Positions 27,101-45,093 of a stretch of DNA of 64,000 nt are shown piece after piece. Below the pieces are notes generated by a model, which made no database searches, had not been told where the DNA came from, and saw only the letters and a list, made by a program, of their open reading frames with translations. The DNA lies in the NCBI RefSeq assembly GCF_964340395.1, contig NC_135560.1:8555098-8619097 (forward strand), in the 5' to 3' direction. Numbering within the stretch: the stretch's first letter is position 1; every line of letters starts with the position of its first letter. The DNA is from Glandiceps talaboti. Lineage: Eukaryota; Hemichordata; Enteropneusta; Spengelidae. The translations under genes were made by a program, and so were the position numbers.

Positions 27101-27902
27101 ATCAAATAAATCTATCACAAACATCTGTCAAACATGTTTCAATTTAATTTTTGTTTTAATTATCTACTTAGCTAAAACTTGACAGTTCACTAGCTAAATA
27201 AATAAATATTTGCATGATCCCTTTCATATATATCATCAAATATTCTAAATACCATCTATTTCAAAGTGTTCTGGGCTTTGACAGTAGAATTTAGAAACAA
27301 TAAAAACCTTCTTGTTGAGGAGGTAGTATTCAGTTAGTCTGGATGTCAACATGGTTTCTAAATAAACCATGTGAGTGGCGGTGTAAATCGTAATGATACC
27401 ATACAGGAACTAGACTAGTTTTCATTTTGTGAATGGTACCGACTTCTTGAGGATTCAAATACCTAACTCTGTTAATTACTTTGTACAATTTTACCATGTT
27501 TTACTTTTCCCCGATAACAAAAGGATATTTGAAGACCATTTGATGTGCCACTTCCAAGGACTGCCAATACTCATCAGCTACGAAGTAAGTTTGAACCAAG
27601 AAAACATTCAGAAATCTGACGAGAAGTAAGACACCAAGAAGACGAGGAGTAGAAAACTTGACACTATCAAGAAAGACCCGTTTGTCACGCCTAGCTCTTT
27701 CCGCTGCTAGCAACTGCTCCAAATATTCTTGCTGCTGTTTTATACTTTCAAATTCATCCAATTGCCCCTCACTTAAAGCATCTTGAATTAGTTGTTGGGA
27801 TAGTTCATCATCTCCAAGCTCCTCGGTTGGCACATCATCATTCTCTTGGTCATCCTCTCTTGGCTGTTCAACTTGAGATCTTTTTCTCAGTTCAGTGTCC
27901 AT
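18122..27902 (-). CDS. PIGB: GPI mannosyltransferase 3 (GPI-MT-III), 591 aa, 12 coding exons
   Basis: PIGB adds the third mannose to the GPI anchor in the ER lumen (GT22 family). Coding exons on the minus strand are 27902-27529, 26241-26124, 25584-25480, 24496-24357, 23801-23652, 23047-22996, 22459-22242, 21545-21481, 20903-20678, 19741-19561, 18737-18699 and 18229-18122; all phases agree. The GT22 acidic loop is FVADEYWQS (D110, E111). Other family blocks are [78 protein letters not shown] and [12 protein letters not shown], in the same order as human PIGB (554 aa). About 75 acidic, Gln-rich residues precede the first membrane segment. ATG 27902 follows a good acceptor at 27921, so the 5' leader is probably spliced. 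Introns 1 (AT-AC) and 3 (GT-AG) are U12-type. The exon 9 donor and the exon 10 acceptor are embedded in tandem repeats. Confidence 0.96.
18900..19345. repeat. Degenerate tandem repeat in PIGB intron 10
   Basis: A block of the type CTACCTAGGTCTATGAGAA followed by ATAAAGTACATT recurs about seven times with strong divergence. Confidence 0.7.
19731..19800. repeat. 35-bp tandem duplication carrying the PIGB exon 10 acceptor
   Basis: Two identical 35-bp copies (19731-19765 and 19766-19800) each contain, on the minus strand, CTACTCCTAG followed by the first exon 10 codons. The proximal acceptor (exon start 19741) gives the conserved frame. Use of the distal copy (exon start 19776) would add 35 nt and shift the frame. 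Confidence 0.9.
19911..20710. repeat. Minisatellite built from the PIGB exon 9 end plus its splice donor
   Basis: About twelve units of roughly 50 or 70 bp. On the minus strand each has the exon-derived blocks CTGTCACATTCTTAATGCC, TTGCCATTCAACCCC and TTACTACAG followed by GTAAGA. The genuine exon 9 end (20678) is the promoter-proximal unit. Downstream in the intron are seven copies with intact CAGGTAAG and four decayed ones (CAGTTAAG, CAGATAAG, CAGCAAAG, CCAGTAAG). Confidence 0.92.
21010..21360. repeat. Tandem repeat, about 30-bp unit, in PIGB intron 8
   Basis: About ten divergent copies of GATTTTATGAAGTTTCTAAA followed by TTTGAAA. Confidence 0.85.
24497..25479 (-). other. PIGB: U12-type GT-AG intron (PIGB intron 3)
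   Basis: The donor reads GTATCCTTTG after ...TACTGGGTT, a perfect U12 match. The branch-site candidate TGCCTTAACT lies about 15 nt before CACAG. Joining at phase 0 gives ...AYWV then LLSYLTSWF, matching PIGB. The intron is 983 bp. Confidence 0.9.
26242..27528 (-). other. PIGB: U12-type AT-AC intron (PIGB intron 1)
   Basis: The donor is ATATCCTTTT and the branch site is a perfect TCCTTAAC, with the terminal AC (GTTGTAC) 11 nt downstream. Joining AA to T makes the Asn of [11 protein letters not shown], as in the family. A GT-AG solution that keeps this conserved junction was not found. The intron is 1287 bp. Confidence 0.92.
26494..26925. mobile_element. MITE-like inverted-repeat element in PIGB intron 1
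   Basis: The left end GTGAATACGGCACGATTTCT and the right end GAGGTAAATAACGAAATCAA with CAGATTGGG are inverted relatives of each other. They match the ends of the shorter element at 41830-41990. Confidence 0.6.
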
Positions 27903-28793
27903 ATCTGGAGTTGTGTGGCTCTGATTAAAACAAAGAAAGAGTACAACACTGCACAGAGGAATTAACACAAAGAGTAATCATCTGTACTAAAATCAATATT
28001 CAAACGAAGGGCAGACAGCTTTTCTGTGTTTTATAATGAAGACAAAGTATGCTAATTATGTTACGATAAACAAATTAGAATGCAGATCAATAAATTAATC
28101 CGTAAGCGAAGAATTATCTTTTGCATTTATTTTTAGAAAAAGAAAAATGATTAAAAATTCAACATTTCGAAGAACAAAACTCCACAGCAGCCTACATGGA
28201 CACGATTTCATACTTTATGAGTATGCTAAAGATTCAAATGAACATATATGAATATTCATTGACTTAATTTTGAACTAGGACTTTCATAGCTATACTGTAC
28301 ATACAGCATCGTTAACAGCGTAAAAGTGTACTGTACGTTTCATTCATTGTGTGCCTCTCAAGTCAGAGCGTGTCAAAAATAAGGAAGGATGGCTCTTGCA
28401 AAATCATAAATAACTTACGTGTACGTCAGCTTCGGGGTATTATACTCACCCTCAATTATCTAGTAAACAAAATTTTTGATTTTTCTCTACCGTCCGTAAT
28501 GAGGAAAAACTACAAATATCATGAATTTTTGCAAATCGAGAGCATCGCCATATTCTCGCTCTTTCTAATGACCTTTGACCGATTGAACAACGCCACCACA
28601 TGACACATAACTGACATTGCAACCCAGAGTTGCAACCAACCGGTTTTCTATCTACGCCTAGATCCTCACACCGCAGCGATCGACTCACACCACGTTGTTC
28701 AAGTTGTCTACAAGCAAGCAACGAGCTTGTTTGATTTAGACTATTTATCTGTTTTCCTTATCAGCTGAAGACTTAACATCAAGAGAGAGGAAG
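27903..28793. promoter_or_regulatory. Divergent PIGB / PIGBOS1 promoter region
   Basis: This 0.9-kb interval separates the two divergent start codons. On the minus strand, acceptor TTTTAATCAG (exon from 27920) and candidate donors AGG|GTGAGT and ACAC|GTAAGT near 28.42-28.45 kb suggest a spliced PIGB leader. On the plus strand, a pyrimidine tract and CAG just before 28765 look like an acceptor of a spliced PIGBOS1 leader. No TATA box was recognised. Leaders that overlap head to head are inference. Confidence 0.55.
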
Positions 28794-29000
28794 ATGAGAA
28801 AGAGGATAACATTCATGCAAATGGTGGTAATGACGATAGTTGGAGTAACTGGAGGAATGTACATTTATCAACCCATTTTTCAGCAGTATTCGAGAGACCT
28901 GAAACTCAAGAAGATACAAGAAGAGGAAAAGAACTCCAGGAACTCTTCAGACTCGTTTCAGGAAACTAGTCAACAAAATACAGATGGAATTTCAAGTTGA
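28794..29000 (+). CDS. PIGBOS1: PIGBOS1-like mitochondrial microprotein, 68 aa
   Basis: A single-exon ORF starting MRKRITFMQ, followed by one membrane segment (about 9-27), then YIYQPIFQQYSRDLK and a polar tail. It lines up position by position with vertebrate PIGBOS1 (54 aa: basic start, LTFAQ-like segment, GGVYIFQPVFEQY). Human PIGBOS1 is an outer mitochondrial membrane protein that contacts ER CLCC1 and modulates the unfolded protein response. The location, divergent from PIGB, is the location that gave the vertebrate gene its name (PIGB opposite strand 1). The C-terminal tail (Ser/Gln/Asn-rich) is about 14 residues longer than in human. A long 3' region is likely; AATAAA hexamers occur near 30.19 and 30.29 kb. 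Confidence 0.88.
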   Translation: MRKRITFMQMVVMTIVGVTGGMYIYQPIFQQYSRDLKLKKIQEEEKNSRNSSDSFQETSQQNTDGISS

Positions 29001-29635
29001 TACAGATATTGGGGCATGTGTTTGAAAAGTATAAACAATTGGAAAATGGTCTGCTGAAGTTCAAGTTATCAGTTGTCACTTCTTCTTGGTGTTGCTATGG
29101 TTACAGAAATTGTGGAAATAGTTTAAATCCGTTCTAGTCAAGCAAGTTTCAACATCTAAGTGGATCAAACAATTGAATTCAAAGCATTATACAATGAATG
29201 TAATGGAATTTTACACAGCAACCAAATGAATATAATATTGTTGTGCTCTTCCTTACACAAGATGGAGGAAAGACTAAATTATAATATCATGACATTTTGT
29301 GATGGAGATTTCAGAGACTGGTCTCAAGCCAATGATATCTGTTTTCACTGTTTGAAGATTTTCAGAAAGGTGTTAAATTCAGATTACAGCCATATTTCAA
29401 TGTGAACTCTTCACTATAGATATTAAGTCAAACACATAACAAACAAATCTGTACTGGAAAATGACCATGCTATATCAAAGTTGAATAGCCACAAAGTCAT
29501 CAGTCAGTTCCTTAGAGTTTACACACTGGCAGAGATATCCCTCTTTTTTGAGATTATACAAGTATCATCAAGAATTTTATTTTTTAAAGGTGCTATATTG
29601 CCATGTAGAATTTTACTAACATTTCTACAACTGTA

Positions 29636-29913
29636 TGAGAGTGAATTCCATACATCCTGGCAACATGGAAACACACTCCATGTGGCAGTGTGTGAGTGAA
29701 TTCCATACATCCTGGCAACATGGAAACACACTCCATGTGGCAGTGTGTGAGTGAATGCCATACATCCTGGCAACATGGAAACACACTTCATGTGGCAGTG
29801 TGTGAGTGAATGCCATACATCCTAGCTACATGGAAACACACTCCATGTGGCAGTGTGTGAATGGATGCCATACATCCTGGCAACATGGAAACACACTTAA
29901 TGTGGCAGTGTAA
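29636..29913. repeat. 55-bp tandem repeat, 5 copies
   Basis: Copies start near 29643, 29698, 29753, 29808 and 29863. The unit includes CCATACATCCTGGCAACATG and CACACTCCATGTGGCAGTGT. Copies differ by a few substitutions only. Confidence 0.95.
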
Positions 29914-30650
29914 GACCATACAAGAAGAAAAGGAATCGTCTGTTCACACTAAATTGTAATTATACCAGCATTTAGGAGCAAATTGATATCAACGCAGAAT
30001 GAGAGAGATGGTGGAGTATGAAAAAAACAGTTTCTATGTCGGTACTTCCCAACCTCTAAATCAGTCTAATGTTGACTTGTGTACTGATATTTTTTCTAAT
30101 ACAGATTACACTAATAAGTACACAAATTTTCCATAGTTGAGTTTGTCATTCTTTATCCAATTTAATATTATTACTCCTCCCATAAAATAAACTTGTTCAT
30201 GTTAGGTGACATTTTACATTTCAAAACAAGACTTTTACCAGTCTGTAATGTACAGCATATGTTGTCTTATATTGTGTGATTTGGTTTGCAATAATAAAGA
30301 CTGTATATTGTATAAAGATATTTTTGGTCTTTGTATATTAGTAACACCTTTCTCTCAACCTAAAAGAAAAAGAAAGAGGGTGTATATCTTGGTATGTTTG
30401 TGTTTTATCAAGTGTCATCTTTTTCATACATGTACTTTGCTATCCTGTTTTCATCACCACAGTGTCTGTTGACCTAGTCTGTAAGTGTAGTGCTACCCTA
30501 TCAGCCAACATTTAGAGAAGTCTGATCAGGGTTGATAAACATGATGTAGGAAATGATACCTTGTGAATTCACTATATTTAATAAAAATGTGGATGTTCAA
30601 TAAGTTAAAATGCATAAAGTCCATGCCTATTTGGAAAGTTCAGTAATAGT

Positions 30651-31085
30651 ATAGTAATCGTCATAGATAGTTTATAAAAGAAATTGTTCTATTTTTCAGG
30701 ATCAATGGATTAATATGCATTATATACTTTCTATTTCTGACACTACATATTACCGACACTACAAATCATCACATCTCATCAGATTCCAGTTTCTGTTATA
30801 CATAGTGGCAGGTATGAACACCTAAAATTCTCTAACATACCAGTGACTTTACTACTTCTGCAATAGTAATACCAATGTTACGGACACTACCTGACCTATT
30901 TTTATGTGTCATGTAAAACTTACATTAACTTTACCTTTCGAAGCTGTGAAATATTACCTTAAAGCCTATGAATAACCTAAAGGTTGCCTTAATAAAGATT
31001 AAAAAACCTCCAGATCTGTTAGGGGTAACCCCCTAGGACTCCCTCACCCCCAGAGGTCACTCATGCATTCCACCAACAATCAGAT
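30651..31085. repeat. Dispersed repeat; related copy at 59380-59860
   Basis: Shared ordered blocks include GATAGTTTATAAAAGAA, CTATTTCTGACACTACAT, CCTATGAATAACCTAAA and CCAGAGGTCACTCAT, in the same orientation in both copies. Confidence 0.85.
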
Positions 31086-31926
31086 GCACCAACCTTTTAC
31101 CATCATAATGGAATTACTTTTCTTAAATTTCTTGATCAGCAAAGTACTTCAAAAATCGTAGTTCAAAAACTAGTTTTTTTCCAGTTGATTTTAATACTGA
31201 TATGGTGGTTCACTTTTTATGGCAACTGTAATAACAAACATAGCTCTCCTTTTCTGGAAGCCTATGTATGTCCAAAGTCAATTTTTAGTTGGCTTTGTCA
31301 TTACTTTGGTAAGACATAGGTTTTGTGATATCATGCTTCAGTATGTCAGAGTCCTTGTCTGTCTGGGCTATAGAGACCACCTACTTGTTTTTCATAAAGT
31401 TATAAACTAATGTGAGAATGAATGTTCATAGACTCTGGGTTCAAACTTAGTTAGGAAATTTCTACTCACAGAGTCAAAATATTTCTTGGAAGTGAATCTC
31501 AAATTTTCACAGTCTTGTCAGCATTGTCAGGGGTGTACTACTGTTATGTTATGTTTTTGTTTATTAAGGTGTCCTATGTGGACTTATTTAAATTATACAG
31601 TGCTTAAATAAAATTGACAAACAAAAGAGTCACATCCAGCTCTCTGGCTTATAGGACACAAAAGAAATATCAAAATACATAAATAAATATCACATACGTT
31701 TTAATTATAAATAAAGGTTTTCCTATGATTAAATGCTTCGTGTAGAAAGTTTGTAGTATGAATGGGAAATTTTAACACTAAATGGCATAGTTTATCGTAT
31801 ATGTCCATATGACTTAAGTTTGGCATTGAAGTTATTATTTTATCCAGTAATGCTACACTACTATTATAAACTAATGTCAGCATCGTCAGGGGTGTGTTAC
31901 TATTATAAAATAACGTTTCATCTGGG

Positions 31927-34010
31927 TCACTGCCCACCAACTTCTTTCCCAATATTAAGTACACAATACTGAGGTATATCTCCCCTTATACATCCATGTA
32001 TTAATCTAGAGACTTGACTATCTGGCTTGGCAATGTTGTTTGCTCGACTATTGGGGAACAAGACTGTCATAGCCAAGTATTGTAGATCATCTCGACTGAG
32101 CATGCCTATTAAACACAAGACTCAATATACATATTTTTAAACACACAATTTTATTTTAAACATGTTTTAAATTACAATAAGCAATCCTTCGTCTCCTTGT
32201 GATCTACATAGACTTTACTTCCTAAAAGTAATGTTTGTACAAAATGCAGCGAGTGAAGCTAGCAAACAGACTTTACACTGAAACGCTGGAGATTTAAGGA
32301 CGTCTAGGAGTAGTGTTAATATCTTCTGAATTTCATGGACAAGTTGAAGAGCTGGGGTAAACATCTGGAAATAGAACCAAACCACTACAGGAAACCACAA
32401 ACATCATTCTGTAAGATAAAATGCAAATAGAACACCATCAGATTTCTACAAGCTTTCAATTTTGATTGACAACCTTCCATCGTTAGCAAATTCAAATCAA
32501 GATGTACGGTGTGATGGACGTGCGGTCAGTTCCAAGATTATCGCACACCTCTACACACAACGCCATGTATTCTGTACATAGACAGTTTTGCATATGCTAC
32601 TTGGGGGATGGTTGTCACCTGACTGTACCCTGGATTCACAACTAAAATCCTGTCAATGATGGTATTTAGTCTTTGTCCGAAAGAGGTCAAAGTCTTTCCA
32701 TATTTCCATCATGTAAATGTGATTTAAGTTAGGTGTAACACAAACAATTCCATCCAAAATGTAACCTTAAATGTGACCTCGTCTTACACAATGCATCTTG
32801 GAACTGGAAAATCGTCAATTAGTTATCTACCTCTCTGCCTCTTGCCGCTCAAGTGTGTTGACAATGCAGATCCTGGTTTTCATATATTTCAACATATATT
32901 TCAAGAAATCCATAGAATTGCTCGAAGTTGAACAAAATAGTATCTCATTCTTAAAAGCACTATACAGTATAGTGCAATAAATACATTCACCAAGGTAAAT
33001 TATTTACAATCTCAATTCAGAAAAGTCAGTAAGGTATGCCATGACAGGCGCCCTCATACAGACTAAGTTCAGAACTACTACCGTATCTCCTCGGGTTAGC
33101 GCCCTCACACGGGTACTTAATTCTAACTGTGTTCACTTACATTTAAGTGCAAACTATGATTCTTCATCATCTTTTTTGTACTGATCCTTGATGAATGGTA
33201 CATAACCTAACACTGCTTGCCAATTACACAGCCAGATAACGCCAACCCCTGCTACAGCAGTCCATGTGTATCCAGTACTTTTCCTACAGTAAACAAGACA
33301 ATACAAACAATACATAAGCAAACTTAGACGAACTCATTTTATGTATGTATTTGTTTCAATATACAAATTTAAAGTTTTTGAGGGGGGGGAGGGAAGTGAA
33401 ACTAAACAGGGAGGGGAACTCCATGATTAGTGCTAGTGTCTCATCTTACTACATTTGTATCAGCAGCAATATCTAATCCTGGTATAGAGAGTCACTGGCC
33501 ACAGACAACAAACGCTTGCCATCGTGAGATCAGGAATGAGAATCATGGGTTTTGGTGGTTGATCTGTTACCATTTAGGCATAAAATGGAGTGGTTTGGAG
33601 TATGATTTTCATGTTATACATAGATTGGCCAGAAATTACAAGATGTCTTTGTGCTTTGTTACTTTGTGTTCTGTGAGTACAACATACAGTCAGTGGTGAA
33701 GTCTATGGTATACGTTTATAAACAAACATGTGAAAACTGGGCTGCATAAACTCTTAGTGCCTGTCAGGCACAATACCCATCATGGCCAGCACCCATCAGA
33801 TTACTTTGCAGGTCTTTGCAGCCAGTACCATAGTCTTGGCCTTAGTAACATTACAATGTACATGATATAGCCAATATACTCTGTAATATCACCCCGAGAA
33901 AGCAAGGATTTCAGACTATTTTGGAGATGCAGAGAACTACACCAACAATGGGACATCAAGGAAAGGTTGGCTATGGCCCCTACAAGTACCGTAAGTGTCC
34001 TCCTCCCTAT
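31927..34010 (-). CDS. Candidate exons of an unrecognised helical (ARM-like) protein, partial
   Basis: Three minus-strand stretches join in phase: 34010-33855, 32364-32219 and 32095-31927 (stop at 31929-31927). The predicted peptide is Leu-rich and helical, with blocks such as TLTVLVGAIANLSLMSH, LVHEIQKILTLLLDVL and CLLASLAAFCTNITF, which resemble armadillo-type helices. No upstream exons or start codon were found, and I do not recognise the family. The first exon lies inside the UQCR11 intron and UQCR11 exon 2 lies between the first and second exons, on the same strand. After a frame change near 31.94 kb another open frame continues to about 31701, so this may be a decaying partial copy of a larger gene rather than a working one. 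Confidence 0.4.
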
Positions 34011-34634
34011 CTGTGACAAAATTACAGTACACGATTTTCACCAAATGTCACATAGTAGTAACAAAACCAATGAATCTGTATGTAACCAAATGGAATAATT
34101 CTAATGACCATGGCATAGATCAGATACTAGAAATAGAATTTAGGGTATCATAATATGGTGGTAAATACACCCATCGTCATATTGTTCACTAAAATGGGTA
34201 GAAATGGGGATATATCACCAAGGGAGAGTTACCGGTTTTATGGGTCTGTAGCCTACAGGGGGTGGGAGTGTAGATTTTTTGTTGGGGTTCGTAAATACAC
34301 TATACTGCTATAAATTGACGTAACAGTGGTCATGATGTAACTGTGGACTGGTTTGTCATATCTATCATCCATTTGGTACTATAACACTACAATACTACTG
34401 TACCGAGTGATATGAAGTGTATACGTGTGCGGAAGATTGTAACGAGTACTAGTAACGCTGTACACTATAGGGGACGTCGTTTCACTAGCGTCAGAACCTC
34501 TACTCGTCGTAATTCCGACTTGTATAAGACGATAAAGCATAAAAATGACAGTGATACTCGTACACAAATTAAACTCACCAATTTCTCGCAAGTTCAATAT
34601 ATTTACGTCCAACTAGCCTCTGTATGATCGACAT
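33154..34634 (-). CDS. UQCR11: Cytochrome b-c1 complex subunit 10 (QCR10), 61 aa
   Basis: Two coding exons: 34634-34579 and 33283-33154 (GT-AG, phase 2). UQCR11 is a small single-pass inner-membrane subunit of respiratory complex III. Exon 1 gives MSIIQRLVGRKYIELARNW, matching the vertebrate RFLGPRYRELVKNW. Exon 2 gives YTWTAVAGVGVIWLCNW and VLGYVPFIKDQYKKDD, matching YTWGAVGAVGLVWATDW and LDWVPYINGKFKKDN. The length is close to the human protein (56 aa), with a slightly longer acidic tail. Confidence 0.95.
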
Positions 34635-35643
34635 TTTGATACAGTTACGAAGCACAGGCACCACACAGCAGCCGGCAAAATTAAAAATGGCGAACAAGGT
34701 CAATCGTGGGGCATCGTGAGGTCATTTGATTATGCAGCGCCCTCACACGGCACTGAGCTGATAACATCGATCAATGGTTCACATTCATTCATTCATTCAG
34801 ATAGACATAAAGTAAATACCAGTAGAATTTCATTATCACTGTTAATAACATCTCTCCTTACAAATCCAGCTACTGTATTTACCCATTTATTTATTTACTT
34901 CAACAGATTACAAAGTCTTGACTACATGTATTGCTGAAAGTTATAAAAGTATAAACGAATGTCATAATCTAATTTGAACTTTATAAATTCCGTGATATCA
35001 ACTATCTACAATTTCTATTTTGCATATGTTATGAACTTTTATACTATGATAATCATATTTAAGCAGTATAAAGTCACTTCAGTATCTATATAAAACCATT
35101 ATTGTTTAAATGAAATACAAACAATGGAAATTTTCCTTTGGGCATATCAGATAATATCAAACATACAGAACACATTCAAATACTTACATACACAGTGACA
35201 CACATACCCAAGATAAATACATTCAGACACTGAAATGTACCCCTTACATATGATATATTACTGCATTACTGCTCAATATGGGTATTTGTGCAAACTGATC
35301 AGATCAACCAATTCCCTCTCTGTAGGTATAATTTCCTATACTCAGGGCCATAATATATTTATTACATGCCAAGCGAATGTTATATGGTGGGAAATGTATA
35401 TTGATTTTGATTGACCATCCCAATCCATAGGCACAAGCTCCTATACTTGGGGGGTATAATTATATTTATTATATGCCAAGTGAATGTTACATGTTGGAAT
35501 GTATGTTGATTTTTGTCATGTTTTCTGGTTAGATTGCCAATATTTGACAGCGTGTGTTTTTAAAAATAGCAGTTTTAATGAGGTACTACATTTTCCTCCA
35601 TAATGCCCTTGGGCAATAAGAGCTTAATTTTAGCACCCCATCC

Positions 35644-35679
<36 letters not shown>

Positions 35680-35861
35680 ATCCCCAACATCCACCCCCTC
35701 CCCCACCCCCATCCCCACCCCAGCAAGTATCTCAGATGTACCTATCTCAAACAATGACAAGATTACATGTGTATATTGAGGTACGTAACAAATGAGGCAC
35801 ACAATTAAAAAAATAATAAACCAGGGAACACTAAACATAAATAGTTTGAATGTGTCATTTG
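34635..35861. other. Region between UQCR11 and the UPF0235 gene
   Basis: The first 150 bases are the likely UQCR11 promoter and carry a piece of the GCCCTCACAC repeat family at 34738. The rest shows only AT-rich sequence and an (AC)n tract with a C-rich extension at about 35646-35725. No coding exon was seen. Confidence 0.5.
35646..35725. repeat. (AC)n microsatellite with C-rich extension
   Basis: About sixteen AC units, followed by imperfect CCATCCCCA/CCCC stretches. Confidence 0.9.
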
Positions 35862-38671
<2,810 letters not shown>

Positions 38672-38894
38672 GCTTGGAGTGGTCCGTATATACCTGTAAA
38701 ATGTACTAGGAAAACGTGTCATTCGAAAAAAAAATGTATTTCTGCAGTCCAGACATGTATATACAAATGTACATCAATACATCCACTAACGTTCGAGGAG
38801 CCACATTTTTTACATGTTTACAATCCCCAGCTGGTCAACAAGAGAGAGTGAGCCCTCTACGCCCTGAAATCGAGAAGACCATGCCCAAAATAAG
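38672..38894. promoter_or_regulatory. Bidirectional promoter, UPF0235 (-) / NR2C2AP (+)
   Basis: Only 223 bp separate the two divergent start codons. The interval has no recognised TATA box. The acceptor-like TTTACAG just upstream of the UPF0235 start leaves open a spliced leader on that side. Confidence 0.65.
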
Positions 38895-43769
<4,875 letters not shown>

Positions 43770-44368
43770 CAAAAATAAAAGATGTTTTAAAATTATACTT
43801 GGAGAGTCATTTGTGGTCTTTGAAGTTAAGGGATTAGTCACTGAGTAGTAAAAATGTAAACCTACAAAATAGTTATGAATTATTGTTATTGTCTTGCAAT
43901 TCTATATGTCCTGAAGTTACTCAAATCTCATGTAGTCATCATCACCATAAACCACAGGCTCTTTTAAGGTGCTCTCCGAGATACACCATCAAAAGTATCA
44001 TTTTTCGTTTCGTCGGGAGAATTTGTACTCTGGTTGGCGAGAATGGTATTCCTACTTTTAATGGTATGGGGGATTATTGTTTACTTAGATAGCACATAGA
44101 CCCTCCACCCAGAGGCTGAGGGTCTATGGATAGCACTGCAAAGCACTTTGCTCTTTTAAATTTGTCCACAGAAAAAATAAAATTATATTATTCTAAAATG
44201 AAATGTAATAAAATTCAGCTATTTTATTCACAGGAAAACTATTGTTTAGTCAAGCTGTTAGACCTTCAGGCTTTCTCCCAATACGACAAGTGACTGAAGG
44301 TTGCTTTATAGAGGGCAAAATGCCCAAGTTCAGCTAAACATATGGCAAAACATGTACAGTAGTTATTA
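43770..44368. other. Region downstream of NR2C2AP
   Basis: Likely 3' UTR at the start (an AATAAAA-type hexamer occurs near 43775). No coding exon was recognised. A half copy of the AGTC..GCT..TAGAC element end lies near 44253-44290. Confidence 0.5.
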
Positions 44369-44860
44369 GTCCCCGCCGGACAAAATCCGGGACGGGGACT
44401 TATGGATTGGGTTCCGTCTGTCTGTGTGTCTGTGCGTCCGTGTGTCCGTGCGTCTGTGCGTCCGTCCGTCCGTCCGTCCGTCCGCAGCCGTTTCTTGGAG
44501 ATGCCTGGACCAATTTTTTTCAAACTTGGTACAGGGGCAACATACATATGCACGTCAATTTGTTTTATGATACGATCCAATATGGCCGCCTAGCAGCCAT
44601 TTTGTTTCCAAAGCCATAACTCAGACTTGCTTGTACAGATCTCATTCAAAGTTGGTATTAGGACAGTGTTCTATGACATACATGTGCATATCCATTGTTG
44701 TCATGATACGATCCAATATGGCCGCCTAGCAGCCATTTTGTTTGTGAATTTTCCATGTCCAAAGCCATAACTCAGACATGCTTGAACAGATCTCATTCAA
44801 AGTTGGTATTAGGACAGTGTTCTATGACATACACGTGCATATCCATTTTCGTCGTGGTAT
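44369..44860. mobile_element. Dispersed repeat with (GTCC)n core and internal tandem duplication
   Basis: It begins GTCCCCGCCGGACAAAATCC, passes through a CTGTCTGTGTGTCTG/(CGTC)n stretch and CTTGGAGATGCCTGG, and then has a roughly 135-bp unit in two copies (GATCCAATATGGCCGCCTAG at about 44573 and 44709, and CTCATTCAAAGTTGGTATTA at about 44640 and 44791). No protein is encoded. The class is unknown to me. Confidence 0.75.
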
Positions 44861-44895
44861 GATCCCCCATACCCGACCCATCCTTTATTGTTGTA

Positions 44896-45093
44896 GGCAT
44901 GTTCCATGTCCAACAAGCAGACACAACATATCTAAGTCTGTTTGATTTAGGTTCACAAGTGTTGTTGCGTGATCAGAGTAGTGATAATTCCTTAAAATCC
45001 AATCATAGCTGGGACTATGTCATTCTCAATGACTTGTTTCTGAAAGGATGTACACCCGAGGTCATTGATCCTTCACTCCAGTGTTTATGGTGA
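44896..45093 (+). CDS. Candidate terminal exon or gene fragment, unrecognised
   Basis: After an acceptor-like TTGTTGTAG, an open frame of about 65 codons runs to TGA at 45091-45093 with non-repetitive, coding-like composition. The stretch SWDYVILNDLF faintly resembles the WDYVVL block of SGNH-type hydrolases. No neighbouring exon that would complete it was found, so it may be a fragment carried with the adjacent dispersed repeat. Confidence 0.25.
   Translation, partial: GMFHVQQADTTYLSLFDLGSQVLLRDQSSDNSLKSNHSWDYVILNDLFLKGCTPEVIDPSLQCLW

Larger units (their letters stand above)
29001..31926. other. Region downstream of PIGBOS1, no coding exon recognised
   Basis: Probably includes the PIGBOS1 3' UTR. 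It holds a 55-bp tandem array (29636-29913) and a dispersed repeat copy (30651-31085). No coding signal was supported. Confidence 0.5.

Noticed and set aside
29519-29816. Minus-strand frames with repeated CHMECVSMLPGC
   Set aside because: The 55-bp tandem array keeps frames open by chance; no coding signal outside the repeat.
29636-29913. CRISPR-like array
   Set aside because: Units are contiguous with no spacers, and the genome is an animal's; a minisatellite explains it.
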